The notes: a model not told the origin generated them from the letters alone. 55,458 nucleotides of DNA from Ancylobacter oerskovii (GCF_018390555.1 NZ_JAHBGB010000043.1:1-55458); one strand, 5' to 3'. Shown: positions 41,584 to 49,461, counted from the first letter of the stretch. Numbers and translations are program-made.

Positions 41584-41700
41584 ATGAAAAAGCACTCGAT
41601 CCAAGTCCTGAAACTGGTCCTCGAAAACCTGCCGGCTATCATCACCTCGGTAGCGACGTTGGTAACCGCCGTGTCGGTCCTGGTCAGCAAGCTCGCCTAA
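41584..41700 (+). CDS. 38-residue hydrophobic peptide, possible membrane-acting small protein
   Basis: The peptide has a basic start (MKKHSIQVLK) and a hydrophobic, probably membrane-inserting helix (LENLPAIITSVATLVTAVSV) ending VSKLA. AAAGGAGA lies 7 nt before the ATG, and a GC hairpin follows the stop within 10 bp, so it is a compact, well-formed transcription unit. Size and charge resemble type I toxins or small membrane regulators; no antisense partner was identified. Confidence 0.65.
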   Translation: MKKHSIQVLKLVLENLPAIITSVATLVTAVSVLVSKLA

Positions 41701-41707
41701 CACGGAA

Positions 41708-41729
41708 AAACGGGGCATTCGCCCCGTTT
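41708..41729 (+). terminator. Terminator hairpin after the 38-residue peptide gene
   Basis: AAACGGGGC/GCCCCGTTT with loop ATTC; short T-run supplied by the stem itself. Confidence 0.7.
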
Positions 41730-41914
41730 CCGCGCTCCGCTCATAACCCCCAAGATTCTCCGGGCTTCCGCCCTGCGCGCCGCTTTCGCGGCTTGCCTGA
41801 CTCCGCTTCGCTACGCCCGGTCTACAGGAGGGTGGTGTCGACGGTTGGGAGGTTTGCGCTGTGTGGAGATGCTGGTGGTGATTCACCGCTGCTGGCGCGG
41901 GTGAAGCGTTCTCC

Positions 41915-41931
41915 GTAGGGGTCCCCCCTAC
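41915..41931. repeat. GTAGGGG/CCCCTAC hairpin, REP-like
   Basis: GTAGGGGTCCCCCCTAC resembles the 18-bp palindrome at 396-413 and shares its immediate flanks. It lies 40 bp beyond the stop of a minus-strand operon, where it could also help end transcription. Confidence 0.45.
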
Positions 41932-41970
41932 ACCCCGTGGCCCGAAGCGACCTCACCGCCTGCCCCCGGC

Positions 41971-42441
41971 TCATTGGCTGACCTCATCGGGACTATCGGA
42001 AGCAGGGTTCACCTGCAACTGCGCGGACTGGTGGAACCGGTGGCAGTCCTGCACGGCCTCGACGCACAGCTGCGGGCCCGCCGTCCTCTCGCGCACTTCC
42101 AGCTGCGTGCCCTTCGCAAGCAGCCACTGACCATCGACCAGGAACTGCCACCGATCGGTCACCACGAGCGTCTGTTTTCGCATCCGTGTGCTCGTTGACG
42201 GAATGACCACGGCATGACCGTTCGTGCCAATGCCCACCCCGAAATCCAGCTGTTCTTCGAGGTTCGACAGAGGCTCGGTTCGCACCACCGACCCGACGTT
42301 CCAGGACTGTGGTGGCGGAAGATCCTTCATCAACAGGACCAGCCAGACCGCCCCGCCCAGGAACAGGCTAACTACGCAGCCAATCAGCAGGAAGGGCAGC
42401 ACATCCGCGAAAGAAATCTTTCCGTCGTCGCGGCCGCTCAT
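41971..42441 (-). CDS. Membrane-anchored protein, last gene of a six-gene cluster
   Basis: A 156-residue protein with one strongly hydrophobic helix (about 13-38), then an extracytoplasmic domain rich in beta-type sequence (RKQTLVVTDRWQFLVDGQWLLAKGTQLEVRERTAGPQLCVEAVQDCHRF). Start overlaps the upstream gene's stop by 4 nt. Function unknown. Confidence 0.72.
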   Translation of the reverse strand: MSGRDDGKISFADVLPFLLIGCVVSLFLGGAVWLVLLMKDLPPPQSWNVGSVVRTEPLSNLEEQLDFGVGIGTNGHAVVIPSTSTRMRKQTLVVTDRWQFLVDGQWLLAKGTQLEVRERTAGPQLCVEAVQDCHRFHQSAQLQVNPASDSPDEVSQ

Positions 42442-42998
42442 GCCTTCTCCCTTGCACGCTCGTGCGCGTCCTGCAGCGACTGTTGGATTTCGGCGACCGC
42501 AGCGGCCTCGGCTTGCTGTCCGGCCAGCCTGTCAGTGGCTTCCTTCTCGGCGTCGAGCACCTTCCGCTCGTGTTTGCGCCGCCGTTCAACGATCCCATAG
42601 ACAGCGTCGAAATCTCGGCCGCGAACGGTCCTGCCGTGATTCAAGGCCGCTGCAATCAGGGCTTGAACATCGGCGTGTTGCTCGGCGAGAGCCTTCAAGA
42701 CCTTCCAATCGTCCAAGCTCAATGGGGACAGACTCCGACGAACCGGGTAGAAGGTAGAAGTTTTGAAAGTGCTCATTTCCCAGAGCATTGCGTCTGTGGC
42801 CATCAATACAGCGAACACGCAAGTGAGGGCCGCACCGGCTTGGGGCGCCCCCCAAAACAAGACCCCCAGCGTCAGCCCCATCACAAGTAGCACCAGGGCG
42901 AACAGTCCGAAGTCCTTCCCGAAGTACAGCACCCGCCGGTACCACTTCGAGGCTTCCTCATTGGTGTAAACGTAGTGGTCGCAGGCAGTCTTTTTCAT
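42438..42998 (-). CDS. Two-helix membrane protein with cytoplasmic coiled coil, unknown function
   Basis: A 186-residue protein: polar N-terminus, two hydrophobic helices (about 31-50 and 55-70), then a helical, Glu/Arg/Ala-rich C-terminus (ERRRKHERKVLDAEKEATDRLAGQQAEAAAVAEIQQ). Coupled to the next gene by a 4-nt overlap. No family recognised. Confidence 0.72.
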   Translation of the reverse strand: MKKTACDHYVYTNEEASKWYRRVLYFGKDFGLFALVLLVMGLTLGVLFWGAPQAGAALTCVFAVLMATDAMLWEMSTFKTSTFYPVRRSLSPLSLDDWKVLKALAEQHADVQALIAAALNHGRTVRGRDFDAVYGIVERRRKHERKVLDAEKEATDRLAGQQAEAAAVAEIQQSLQDAHERAREKA

Positions 42999-43062
42999 TC
43001 TTCGATCCTCGTTAGACGGGATGCGTTGTTGAGGAGCTTGCTACTTCGGAAGAGGCAATCAT

Positions 43063-43443
43063 TCACCTTCCCGGGATGCCCTGGTCTTGAAGCGCTTGCC
43101 GTCGCCGCCGCCGCGCATTCGCATGCCGGCGTTTCCAGGCCGGTGACTGGCGTTCCTCCCAGCGGTCGAGCGTCATGTCCGCCAGCGAATGCAAGCGACC
43201 CGCTACAAGGTGGGACACGAAGAAGATGGACAGCGGAACCGCTTGGCGCTTCACCTCATTCAAGACTGCTTCAATCGGATGGATAGGCGGCTTTCTCCGG
43301 AAGGCCATTTCCGCCAGGGAATCGAGGATGAGGGAAAGCAGGTCGAGGGACACCGCGAGGATGCTCACCAGGGCGAGCAAGGCGCATGCGTAAGCAAGCA
43401 CGCGAAGGGAGAAAACGGACGGTACAAATATTTGACTGTGCAT
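43063..43443 (-). CDS. Small membrane protein, unknown function
   Basis: A 126-residue protein with a hydrophobic N-terminal region (VLAYACALLALVSILAVSLDLLSLIL), a second weaker helix and a very basic C-terminus (KRRHANARRRRRQ). No strong ribosome site. The palindrome GTTTCGGGCCAGAAAC lies 33 bp upstream, so it may start its own transcript. Confidence 0.62.
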   Translation of the reverse strand: MHSQIFVPSVFSLRVLAYACALLALVSILAVSLDLLSLILDSLAEMAFRRKPPIHPIEAVLNEVKRQAVPLSIFFVSHLVAGRLHSLADMTLDRWEERQSPAWKRRHANARRRRRQALQDQGIPGR

Positions 43444-43475
43444 AGTGGTGGTGTTCAGTGGATGGTGGTGTGATC

Positions 43476-43491
43476 GTTTCGGGCCAGAAAC
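43476..43491. promoter_or_regulatory. GTTTCNGGCCAGAAAC palindrome, copy 1
   Basis: GTTTCGGGCCAGAAAC, one mismatch from symmetry, ahead of the minus-strand membrane-protein gene. Other copies are at 49521-49536 and 53383-53398. Confidence 0.65.
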
Positions 43492-43688
43492 TACCTCTTC
43501 GGCCCGGGCCCGGATTCGTCAGCTACAAGAGTATCGGCCAGACGTGGCCAGTTGCGGGTCTGCGCGTTGAGCAGCCGTAACCGCGCATCGATCGCTCGTT
43601 CGATCTTCTGGAAAGCCCTGACGGTTCGCGCCCGGCGCAAGCGGCCCTGCAGTTCGTACAGCGGCAATTGTCCCAGGCCGGCGCTCAT
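43491..43688 (-). CDS. Small basic protein, unknown function
   Basis: A 65-residue helical protein (MSAGLGQLPLYELQGRLRRARTVRAFQKIERAIDARLRLLNAQTRNWPRLADTLVADE...). Its ATG overlaps the stop of the upstream membrane-protein gene, indicating coupling. No family recognised. Confidence 0.65.
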   Translation of the reverse strand: MSAGLGQLPLYELQGRLRRARTVRAFQKIERAIDARLRLLNAQTRNWPRLADTLVADESGPGPKR

Positions 43689-44122
43689 GACACCCGCCCC
43701 GCCAGCCTCCAGCTGGTACCAGCCCGGTCCTTCCTCTGTTCCGCCACGTATTCCTCGCAGGCGCGCAGATCCTCCTTGCGCAGCTCCAGAGTTTCGTCCG
43801 CCAGCCACGCATGAATGACCGGTGCCAGCTCCGGCCATCGCCTGGCCAGCGTCTGCAGGCGGGCGCGGCCCTTGGCGTCAAGTTCATTGGTGAAGCTGGG
43901 CAGCGGCAGCAGCCAGAACGGGAACAGGACCGTCAGTGCGCTCAGGAAGGCAAACCCCATCCGCAAATCCATCGGCCAGCCTTCAGCCTGGCCCCTCACG
44001 GCAAAGCCGCAGACAGCCAGGGTCGCGCAGGTCATCAGCACGATGGCCGTCAACATTTCCAGGGCGCGGCGCGTGGTGGCCTGCTTCTTGGTCAGCACGA
44101 TGTGGTCGAATTCAATGTTCAT
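43685..44122 (-). CDS. Two-helix membrane protein, unknown function
   Basis: A 145-residue protein with two hydrophobic helices (about 22-43 and 56-74) and a soluble helical C-terminus (ARLQTLARRWPELAPVIHAWLADETLELRKEDLRACEEYVAEQRK). Its layout resembles the 186-residue protein in the same cluster. Function unknown. Confidence 0.7.
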   Translation of the reverse strand: MNIEFDHIVLTKKQATTRRALEMLTAIVLMTCATLAVCGFAVRGQAEGWPMDLRMGFAFLSALTVLFPFWLLPLPSFTNELDAKGRARLQTLARRWPELAPVIHAWLADETLELRKEDLRACEEYVAEQRKDRAGTSWRLAGRVS

Positions 44123-44134
44123 GGCGATAGGCCC

Positions 44135-44842
44135 TCAGTTGGTGTAATACGGATGACGACGCAGCACGTCGGCCAGGATTTCCCTTCCATTGGTTTCGTA
44201 ATCCCGCGCCGAAGGGGAGCCGTTCTCGCGCAGCCTATTGGCCCGCTCGAACTGATCCGCGGCCTTGCCCAGGTCGCGGCCTTGCTCCGCAAGCCATGTC
44301 CCCAGGTAGAGCGCGCCAGCTACCTCATTGCCAGTACTGGCTGCTGAATTGGTGATCGCACAGGCCTGCAGGCGCATCCGATCTGCATAGTCCCGCAACG
44401 TCTTGGCGGTTTCCTGGTCGCCCCGCTCCCGCGCTTCCTTTGCCTCGGCGGCCACAAACCCGGCGCACTCCCCTGCATGCTGCCGTGCCTCGAACCAGGC
44501 ATTTGCCAGACGCTTGCGATCGCGAGCAGGCAGGAAGATCAACACCTGATCGAAGCTGTCGTAGACCGGTATGTAAGCGCAGGAGGCCGGCGGGGCGATC
44601 TGACCCGTTTCCAGCCACCGGCGTGCGCCCGCAATCCTGAACTGACACGAATCGCGTTCAAGCTCGATTTCGCTGGCGAAATGGCCCCACACGATTTCCG
44701 CAGGCTCGACGCCCCAGGTGGCGGCCAGTCCGGCCCGCAGACGCTGGCGCGCATCCTCGTGACTGTGACCGGTGATCCAGGCTGTCGCCGTGGGTTCGTC
44801 GGGGCGACCCATGACGCAGCATTCCAGTGCTCGATACAGCAT
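44135..44842 (-). CDS. Cytoplasmic helical protein heading the membrane-protein cluster, unknown function
   Basis: A 235-residue soluble protein (MLYRALECCVMGRPDEPTATAWITGHSHEDARQRLRAGLAATWGVEPAEIVWGHF...), with a helical C-terminal half containing ALYLGTWLAEQGRDLGKAADQFERANRLRENG, reminiscent of a tetratricopeptide-type repeat. The ATG follows GAGGGTCGC. First gene of the minus-strand cluster, divergent from the replication operon. Confidence 0.7.
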   Translation of the reverse strand: MLYRALECCVMGRPDEPTATAWITGHSHEDARQRLRAGLAATWGVEPAEIVWGHFASEIELERDSCQFRIAGARRWLETGQIAPPASCAYIPVYDSFDQVLIFLPARDRKRLANAWFEARQHAGECAGFVAAEAKEARERGDQETAKTLRDYADRMRLQACAITNSAASTGNEVAGALYLGTWLAEQGRDLGKAADQFERANRLRENGSPSARDYETNGREILADVLRRHPYYTN

Positions 44843-44970
44843 GTTGCGACCCTCATTTTGTGGTGATTGGTGTATGGAGCGCAGGCGGGCTGCTCCTACA
44901 AGAACCGGCCCGCTGTTGTGTCGCGTATGGCCGTTCTGTTGTGTCACTCTACCACAAGGTTTCGGGCTTG

Positions 44971-45020
44971 CGCACATACCCCGCAAATATTTTGCAAATT
45001 TCTTGTATGTGCGTTAGGGT
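44971..45020 (+). promoter_or_regulatory. Promoter/operator of the RHH-repA operon
   Basis: CGCACATAC (44971-44979) and GTATGTGCG (45005-45013) are exact inverted repeats enclosing GCAAATATTTTGC. TTGCAA (44992-44997) and TAGGGT (45015-45020) are 17 bp apart, so the right arm lies in the spacer. A likely autoregulatory site for the RHH protein that follows. Confidence 0.65.
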
Positions 45021-45047
45021 GGCGCCATTCCTGATTCCGGAGATCCA

Positions 45048-45239
45048 ATGTCAAAAGTGACCTTCAACTTCCGAGTAGAAGAAGCGTTGAAAGCCGACTT
45101 CATCAAGAAGGCGAAAGAGAACAACCGCAACGCCTCGATCCTGCTGCGCGATTTCATGCAGGAGTACGCCAATCCCGCGCCTGGGACCGTTCCGCAGCCC
45201 CCGGACCCCAACACCCAGGGCCGGAAGGCCGCGCAGTGA
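45048..45239 (+). CDS. Ribbon-helix-helix regulator upstream of repA
   Basis: A 63-residue protein with an Arc/CopG-type fold: beta strand KVTFNFRVEE, helix ALKADFIKKAKENN, turn, helix NASILLRDFMQEYAN, then a Pro/Gln-rich tail. It lies 13 bp before repA behind an inverted-repeat operator. A repressor of replication gene expression is the natural reading; an orphan antitoxin is the alternative. Confidence 0.78.
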   Translation: MSKVTFNFRVEEALKADFIKKAKENNRNASILLRDFMQEYANPAPGTVPQPPDPNTQGRKAAQ

Positions 45240-45252
45240 ACTCGGAGTAGTT

Positions 45253-46284
45253 ATGCCGCACGATTTCGAGACCATCGGTGGTGCCCTGGGCGAATCCCTG
45301 CAGCGTCTGCACGACAGCATGCAGAAGGCCAAAGAGCGACAGAAGGCGGAGGCTCCTGCAGCCGGCGACCTTTTCGGCGCCGCTGATGTAGCCATACCCG
45401 CCGGGAATGCTTCATCCCTTCGCGTGCCGCCGGAGGGCGACGAACAGCCAGATTTCTTCGTTCCGTCGTTGTTCGACATTCCCGTCAAGGACGGCGTAGA
45501 CCTGATGGACGTGGCCGTGTTCCGCCTCTCTAAGAGCCAGACCCGGCGCGGCGAGATCATCCGCTACGAGCTCGCCGATGCGATTGTCGAAGTGGCTGGC
45601 GGCGCTCACGGCATGGCCACGATTTGGGACTACGACGTGGTGCTGATGATGATTAGCCACCTGGCGGATGCCATCCGCCGTCACCGCGCAGGTAAAGGCC
45701 CTGTCCCCTCCCGCCGCTTCCGGCCGCACTCGGTCGAAATCTTGAAGTTCTGCCGCCTCCCCGACGGAGGCCAGCAGTACGAGAACCTATCCAAGACGCT
45801 CGACCGGCTACAGGGCACGTTCGTCAAGATCGAGCATCGCAACCCTGACCCGAAATCGAAAAAGCGGCGCACCGGCTATTTCCCACTGCTCGGCGGCGCC
45901 GAGGTCGTGAGCTATACCGATACCGGCAAGGTTGGCCAGGTCGAGCTGGTCATCCCCGAATGGATCTATGACGGCGTGTGTGGACACGACACACCCGAAG
46001 TGCTGACCGTGGACCCGGACTACCTGCTGATCCGCGGCGGCCTCGCCCGTTTCATCTACCGTCTCGCCCGCAAGGCGGCTGGCCGAACCGACGCCCGCTA
46101 CAACTTCCGCACCGTGCATCAGCGCAGCGGCAGCACTCGCGACTTCAAGAAGTTCGTGTTCGATCTGCGCCAGCTGATTGAGGCCAACGACCTGCCCGGT
46201 TATGCCCTCAGTGAGACGAAAGGATCGGATGGCCCCGTCCTGGTCATGCAGTCCCGAACCATTGAAGTGGAAGCCAATCCATGA
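45253..46284 (+). CDS. repA: Replication initiator, RPA family
   Basis: A 343-residue protein with the replication-initiator-A signature: VFRLSKSQTRRGEIIRYELADAIVEVAGGAHGMATIWDYDVVLMMISHL..., YENLSKTLDRLQGTFVKIEHR, and WIYDGVCGHDTPEVLTVDPDYLLIRGGLARFIYRLARKAAG. It should bind the iterons that start 4 bp after its stop and open the adjacent AT-rich DNA. A winged-helix DNA-binding fold is expected. Confidence 0.9.
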   Translation: MPHDFETIGGALGESLQRLHDSMQKAKERQKAEAPAAGDLFGAADVAIPAGNASSLRVPPEGDEQPDFFVPSLFDIPVKDGVDLMDVAVFRLSKSQTRRGEIIRYELADAIVEVAGGAHGMATIWDYDVVLMMISHLADAIRRHRAGKGPVPSRRFRPHSVEILKFCRLPDGGQQYENLSKTLDRLQGTFVKIEHRNPDPKSKKRRTGYFPLLGGAEVVSYTDTGKVGQVELVIPEWIYDGVCGHDTPEVLTVDPDYLLIRGGLARFIYRLARKAAGRTDARYNFRTVHQRSGSTRDFKKFVFDLRQLIEANDLPGYALSETKGSDGPVLVMQSRTIEVEANP

Positions 46285-46560
46285 GGCACCGTATATTGCG
46301 GACCAGCCCATTCAGGTCCGCAAAGTACGGTGTGATTCGGCGTCCTGTGGAAAAGCCTGTGGAAACGCCGTATTTCGCGGACCTCGCGCCGTATTTCGCG
46401 GACCTTCGCCCGTCTATTGCGGACTATTTTCCGTAGAATGCGGACCGGCTAGTCTCGTAAGTTGCTGTTTCAGCAAAACTTTTTTAGACTTTTCCCGGCT
46501 AAAACCTATTAAAACATATATAAAATCTTGAAAGCGTCTGGGAGCTGTGGAAAACAGCTG
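46281..46560. other. oriV: Origin of replication (iterons, DnaA-box-like sites, AT-rich segment)
   Basis: Six copies of a 16-bp iteron near CCGTATTTTGCGGACC: direct at 46289, 46368, 46389, 46410 and 46431, inverted at 46315. The last four repeat with an exact 21-bp period. TGTGGAAA boxes (reverse of TTTCCACA) are at 46346, 46358 and 46546. An AT-rich stretch (46470-46530) containing ATTAAAACATATATAAAAT is the likely unwinding element. A small TTGCTG/CAGCAA hairpin with T6 (46462-46485) could end repA transcription. Confidence 0.92.
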
Positions 46561-46951
46561 CATGCGGACGGAAACCGCTCCCAAAACGCGGGGTCCGCAA
46601 CCTACGGCCAAACCGCGCAACGCGGTCAGCAACAGCTATGAACCTCCCCCCAGCCTGGTCGACGAGCACATCGAGCCTCGCTCATCCAGTGCCTTCGGCA
46701 TAGACAGCCGCGGGGCGATGCTCGCCCCCTGTCCTCCCTTCGCTTTGCTTCGGTCGCGACTTCGACCCCCACGTGGCGGGGCTATGCCCCTCCCCCACGC
46801 CTTCGGCCTGGCGCCCCCTCCCCTTCGGTCTGCGTGGAATAGGACAACTGCGCTAATTCCAAACGGCGTTTACCTTTGCTAAACTTGAACTCAAGTAGAC
46901 TTCTACGTAAGCTCAACTTGAAGATTCACCCTGATCCCTGGAGGACTATGA
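46561..46951. other. Intergenic region between oriV and korA
   Basis: About 390 bp. The first 300 bp are GC-rich with no credible gene. The last 85 bp hold nested inverted repeats of the korA control region: GTTTA-N7-TAAAC (46868-46884), CTTGA-AC-TCAAG (46884-46895), GTAGA-CT-TCTAC (46895-46906) and a second AACTTGA (46915-46921). Confidence 0.6.
46868..46921 (+). promoter_or_regulatory. korA-incC-korB control region
   Basis: GTTTACCTTTGCTAAAC has the outer arms of an IncP KorA operator (GTTTAGCTAAAC) with a longer centre. Two short palindromes follow directly. Autoregulation by KorA and KorB is expected from the operon type; exact boxes are inferred. Confidence 0.5.
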
Positions 46952-47254
46952 GTGGCAACCCGAAGAAGCCTGACAAAACGCGACTTCGACGCGACCGTCA
47001 AACGGCTGAACATATCCGAGCAGGCGGCGGAAATGGCACGCCGGGTGCTGGTCAGCAACGAACAACAATCCACCGTGGCGGCCGCTTACTCCGTCACCAT
47101 CAGTGCAGTTTCACATCAGGTCGGCCGCGTGTGGCGGGCCTACGTGGAATCGCTGGAAATCCCGCCTGGGCACGAGAAGATCACCGCCGTGCTGCCAGCC
47201 GACAAGGCGGAAATCGTACGCACCTGGGAACGTGACAGCCGGAGAACCCGATGA
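46952..47254 (+). CDS. korA: KorA/TrfB-type transcriptional repressor
   Basis: A 100-residue DNA-binding protein. It aligns along its length with IncP KorA: LTKRDFDATVKRLNISEQAAEMARRVLV, helix-turn-helix STVAAAYSVTISAVSHQVGRVWRAY, and the dimerisation part ITAVLPADKAEIVRTWERDSRR. GTG start with CTGGAGG 8 nt upstream; an ATG four bases earlier is in another frame. Overlaps incC by 4 nt. Confidence 0.92.
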   Translation: MATRRSLTKRDFDATVKRLNISEQAAEMARRVLVSNEQQSTVAAAYSVTISAVSHQVGRVWRAYVESLEIPPGHEKITAVLPADKAEIVRTWERDSRRTR

Positions 47255-47997
47255 AAACGATCGTTGTGGCAAATCAGAAGGGCGGCGTTGGCAAAACGAC
47301 CGTATCGACCCACCTGGCGTTCTATCTGCGCGATCAGGGCAAGAAGGTTCTGTTCATCGACCTCGACAATCAGGGGAACTCATCGTTCACGCTGAAAGCC
47401 TCGGCCAGTGGTTCGTTGGCTGCAGAATTGTTCCGCAACTCCAAGCCCGACGTCGTGGCAAAGGAAGGCATCACCCTTCTGGCTGCTGACGACAGCCTGG
47501 TGGAACTGGAACGCGCAAAATCCGAGGCCATCAAGCATTTCGTCACTGCCGTGAACCACCTGGACAACGCCTTCGATTACTGCGTGATCGACACGGCGCC
47601 GACATTGGGCCTGCGCATGGTTGCAGCACTGACCGTTGCCAACTTCGCGCTGTGCCCGATCGAACTGGAAAACTACTCAATCCAGGGCATCGAAAAAATG
47701 CTGCAGACCATTTTCGGTGTGCAACAACGACACAACCCTGGTCTCACGTTCTTAGGCATGCTGCCCAACCGTTTCAATTCGCACTCGGCATCGCAAAAAG
47801 AGAACATGATGGAGCTGCTCACCAGTTATGCCCACCTGATGATTACCGCCAAGATTGGCAACCGTAGCTCGATATCGGATGCGCTTGGACAGGGCATCCC
47901 GGTGTGGGAAATCCCCAAGACCGCCGCGCGTGACGCCGGCAAGGAAATGAAAGAAGTGTTCAACCAGGTTATCGACAAGACGGAGGCCAAGCCATGA
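47251..47997 (+). CDS. incC: ParA-type partition ATPase (IncC)
   Basis: A 248-residue Walker-type ATPase. Deviant Walker A KGGVGKTT (10-17), Walker A' VLFIDLDNQGN, Walker B YCVIDTAPTLG. It lacks an N-terminal HTH, like the short IncC form, since KorA is separate. It positions plasmid copies together with KorB. Both ends overlap neighbours by 4 nt. Confidence 0.94.
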   Translation: MKTIVVANQKGGVGKTTVSTHLAFYLRDQGKKVLFIDLDNQGNSSFTLKASASGSLAAELFRNSKPDVVAKEGITLLAADDSLVELERAKSEAIKHFVTAVNHLDNAFDYCVIDTAPTLGLRMVAALTVANFALCPIELENYSIQGIEKMLQTIFGVQQRHNPGLTFLGMLPNRFNSHSASQKENMMELLTSYAHLMITAKIGNRSSISDALGQGIPVWEIPKTAARDAGKEMKEVFNQVIDKTEAKP

Positions 47998-49223
47998 ATA
48001 ACAAACTTAATTTGAGTGGTTTGGACAAATTTTCGCACCTGATGCAGGCGGGGGCTGATGCGGCTTCGGCCGCGGGTAAGCCGCTGAGCCTGCCCCTTGA
48101 TCGCGTTGCCGAAGATCCGCGCAATGCTCGCAAGAACTACGATCCCGCCAAACTGCAGGAACTGGCCGATTCCATCCGCGCCGGCGGGCTGTCCACGCCG
48201 ATTGTGGTCAAGGTCCACCCGGACGATCCGAAGCGCTATCAGATCGTGCACGGACACCGCCGCTATCGCGCCCACAAGCTGATCGAGGCCACGATCATCG
48301 AAGCCGTGGTGACCGATAAGCAGGGAGCCGTATCGCAGCTGGTGGACAACCTGCAGCGCGAGGATCTGACCACTGCGGAACTGGTTGGCGGTATTCGCGA
48401 CCTGCTGGCTGATGGCTTGAAGCAGACGGAAATCGCGCAGAAGCTGGGTAAGAGCAAGGCGTGGGTCTCCAAACACGCTGCCCTGACCGAGCTCGCCGAC
48501 GTGGCTCCGGAACTGCAGGATCTGCTGGACAGCGAGCGCATCCGCGATGCCAGCACGCTCTATGAGGCCCTGCAGTGCTACAAGCAGGACGCCGACGCTG
48601 TGCGTGCGTTCCTGGCCACCACTGGTGACCGCCAGGTCGTCCAGGCTGACATTGAAGGCCTGCGCGCTGCAATGAAGCGTGGAAGTGAACCCGCCGCCAC
48701 CACGGGCGGAAATGCAACCAGTGACGCCCCGACTTCGGACGCCGGTGCATCCACCGCCCCGCCGGCTGCTACTGACGGCGCCGGTCAAGACGGTTCCGAT
48801 ACTTCGGGCACTCCCCTCGCCCAGGTCTTCTCCGGAAATGCCGCTGCTGGCTCGCAGAGCGATGGCGACGGCGAAGCCACGACACTGGCGCAGGTCTACA
48901 CCGAGACCCGCACCGACGCTGCCATTTCCTCACAAGCTGGCGGCGAAGGTGTCACGTCAGATCCGAGCGACGATGAGGATGATGACCCGGATGGCGACGG
49001 ACAGCGCCGCCAGAGCGTGAAACCGGGGCCGGCTGCACCCGACCCCATGAAGGTCCGCAAGCCGCTCGTGCAGGTCCGCGTAGGACGGCGCGAGGGTGTC
49101 ATGCTGATCGGCAAGACTGCCCAATATGGCCTGGCATGGGTGAAGTTCGAGAATGGTGACGAAGAACAGCTCGACGTGAACAAGATCAAGCTCGTTGCCG
49201 TGATCGACGGCGCATCCAAGTAA
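47994..49223 (+). CDS. korB: ParB-type partition protein and repressor (KorB)
   Basis: A 409-residue protein. The ParB N-terminal domain (LPLDRVAEDPRNARKNYDPAKLQELADSIRAGGLSTPIVV..., HGHRRYRAHKLIEA) is followed by a helix-turn-helix (TEIAQKLGKSKAWVSKHAALTEL), a Ser/Thr/Asp-rich linker and the KorB C-terminal SH3-like dimerisation domain (LVQVRVGRREGVMLIGKTAQYGLAWVKFENGDEEQLDVNKIKLV). It probably joins partition with global repression of transfer and replication operons. Confidence 0.94.
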   Translation: MNNKLNLSGLDKFSHLMQAGADAASAAGKPLSLPLDRVAEDPRNARKNYDPAKLQELADSIRAGGLSTPIVVKVHPDDPKRYQIVHGHRRYRAHKLIEATIIEAVVTDKQGAVSQLVDNLQREDLTTAELVGGIRDLLADGLKQTEIAQKLGKSKAWVSKHAALTELADVAPELQDLLDSERIRDASTLYEALQCYKQDADAVRAFLATTGDRQVVQADIEGLRAAMKRGSEPAATTGGNATSDAPTSDAGASTAPPAATDGAGQDGSDTSGTPLAQVFSGNAAAGSQSDGDGEATTLAQVYTETRTDAAISSQAGGEGVTSDPSDDEDDDPDGDGQRRQSVKPGPAAPDPMKVRKPLVQVRVGRREGVMLIGKTAQYGLAWVKFENGDEEQLDVNKIKLVAVIDGASK

Positions 49224-49230
49224 CCGCACC

Positions 49231-49260
49231 GGAGGGGCCTGTTGCGGCCCCTCCCCTTTT
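49231..49260 (+). terminator. Hairpin terminator after korB
   Basis: GGAGGGGCC/GGCCCCTCC with loop TGTTGC followed by CCTTTT, 7 bp after the korB stop. Confidence 0.75.
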
Positions 49261-49263
49261 CCT

Positions 49264-49461
49264 ATGACCATCGACGTCAACCACTACGCTCAGAAGATCA
49301 TCGACGCTCGTGCGCGGATCAAGGCCGCACGCGATCCACAGGACGCCCTGGACGCCCTGGAAGCGTTCAAGGTGCTCGCCGATGACCCGGACATGCTGGC
49401 CATTCTGGCGGGTGCATACCTACTTGTGTCGGCGGTCGCTTTCGATGCCCCGCCCGATTGA
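49264..49461 (+). CDS. Small helical protein after korB, unknown function
   Basis: A 65-residue protein (MTIDVNHYAQKIIDARARIKAARDPQDALDALEAFKVLADDPDMLAILAGAYLLVSAVAF...). It follows the korB hairpin at once and has no clear ribosome site, so expression is doubtful, but codon use and composition look coding. A strong terminator follows. Confidence 0.5.
   Translation: MTIDVNHYAQKIIDARARIKAARDPQDALDALEAFKVLADDPDMLAILAGAYLLVSAVAFDAPPD

Noticed and set aside
46289..46446. Possible CRISPR-like array
   Set aside because: The 16-bp repeats have 5-bp gaps and sit after repA with DnaA-type boxes; they are iterons, not CRISPR repeats.
46547..46882. Plus-strand frame just after oriV
   Set aside because: Pro/Ser/Arg-rich, no ribosome site, no domain; lies in a GC-rich spacer before the korA promoter.
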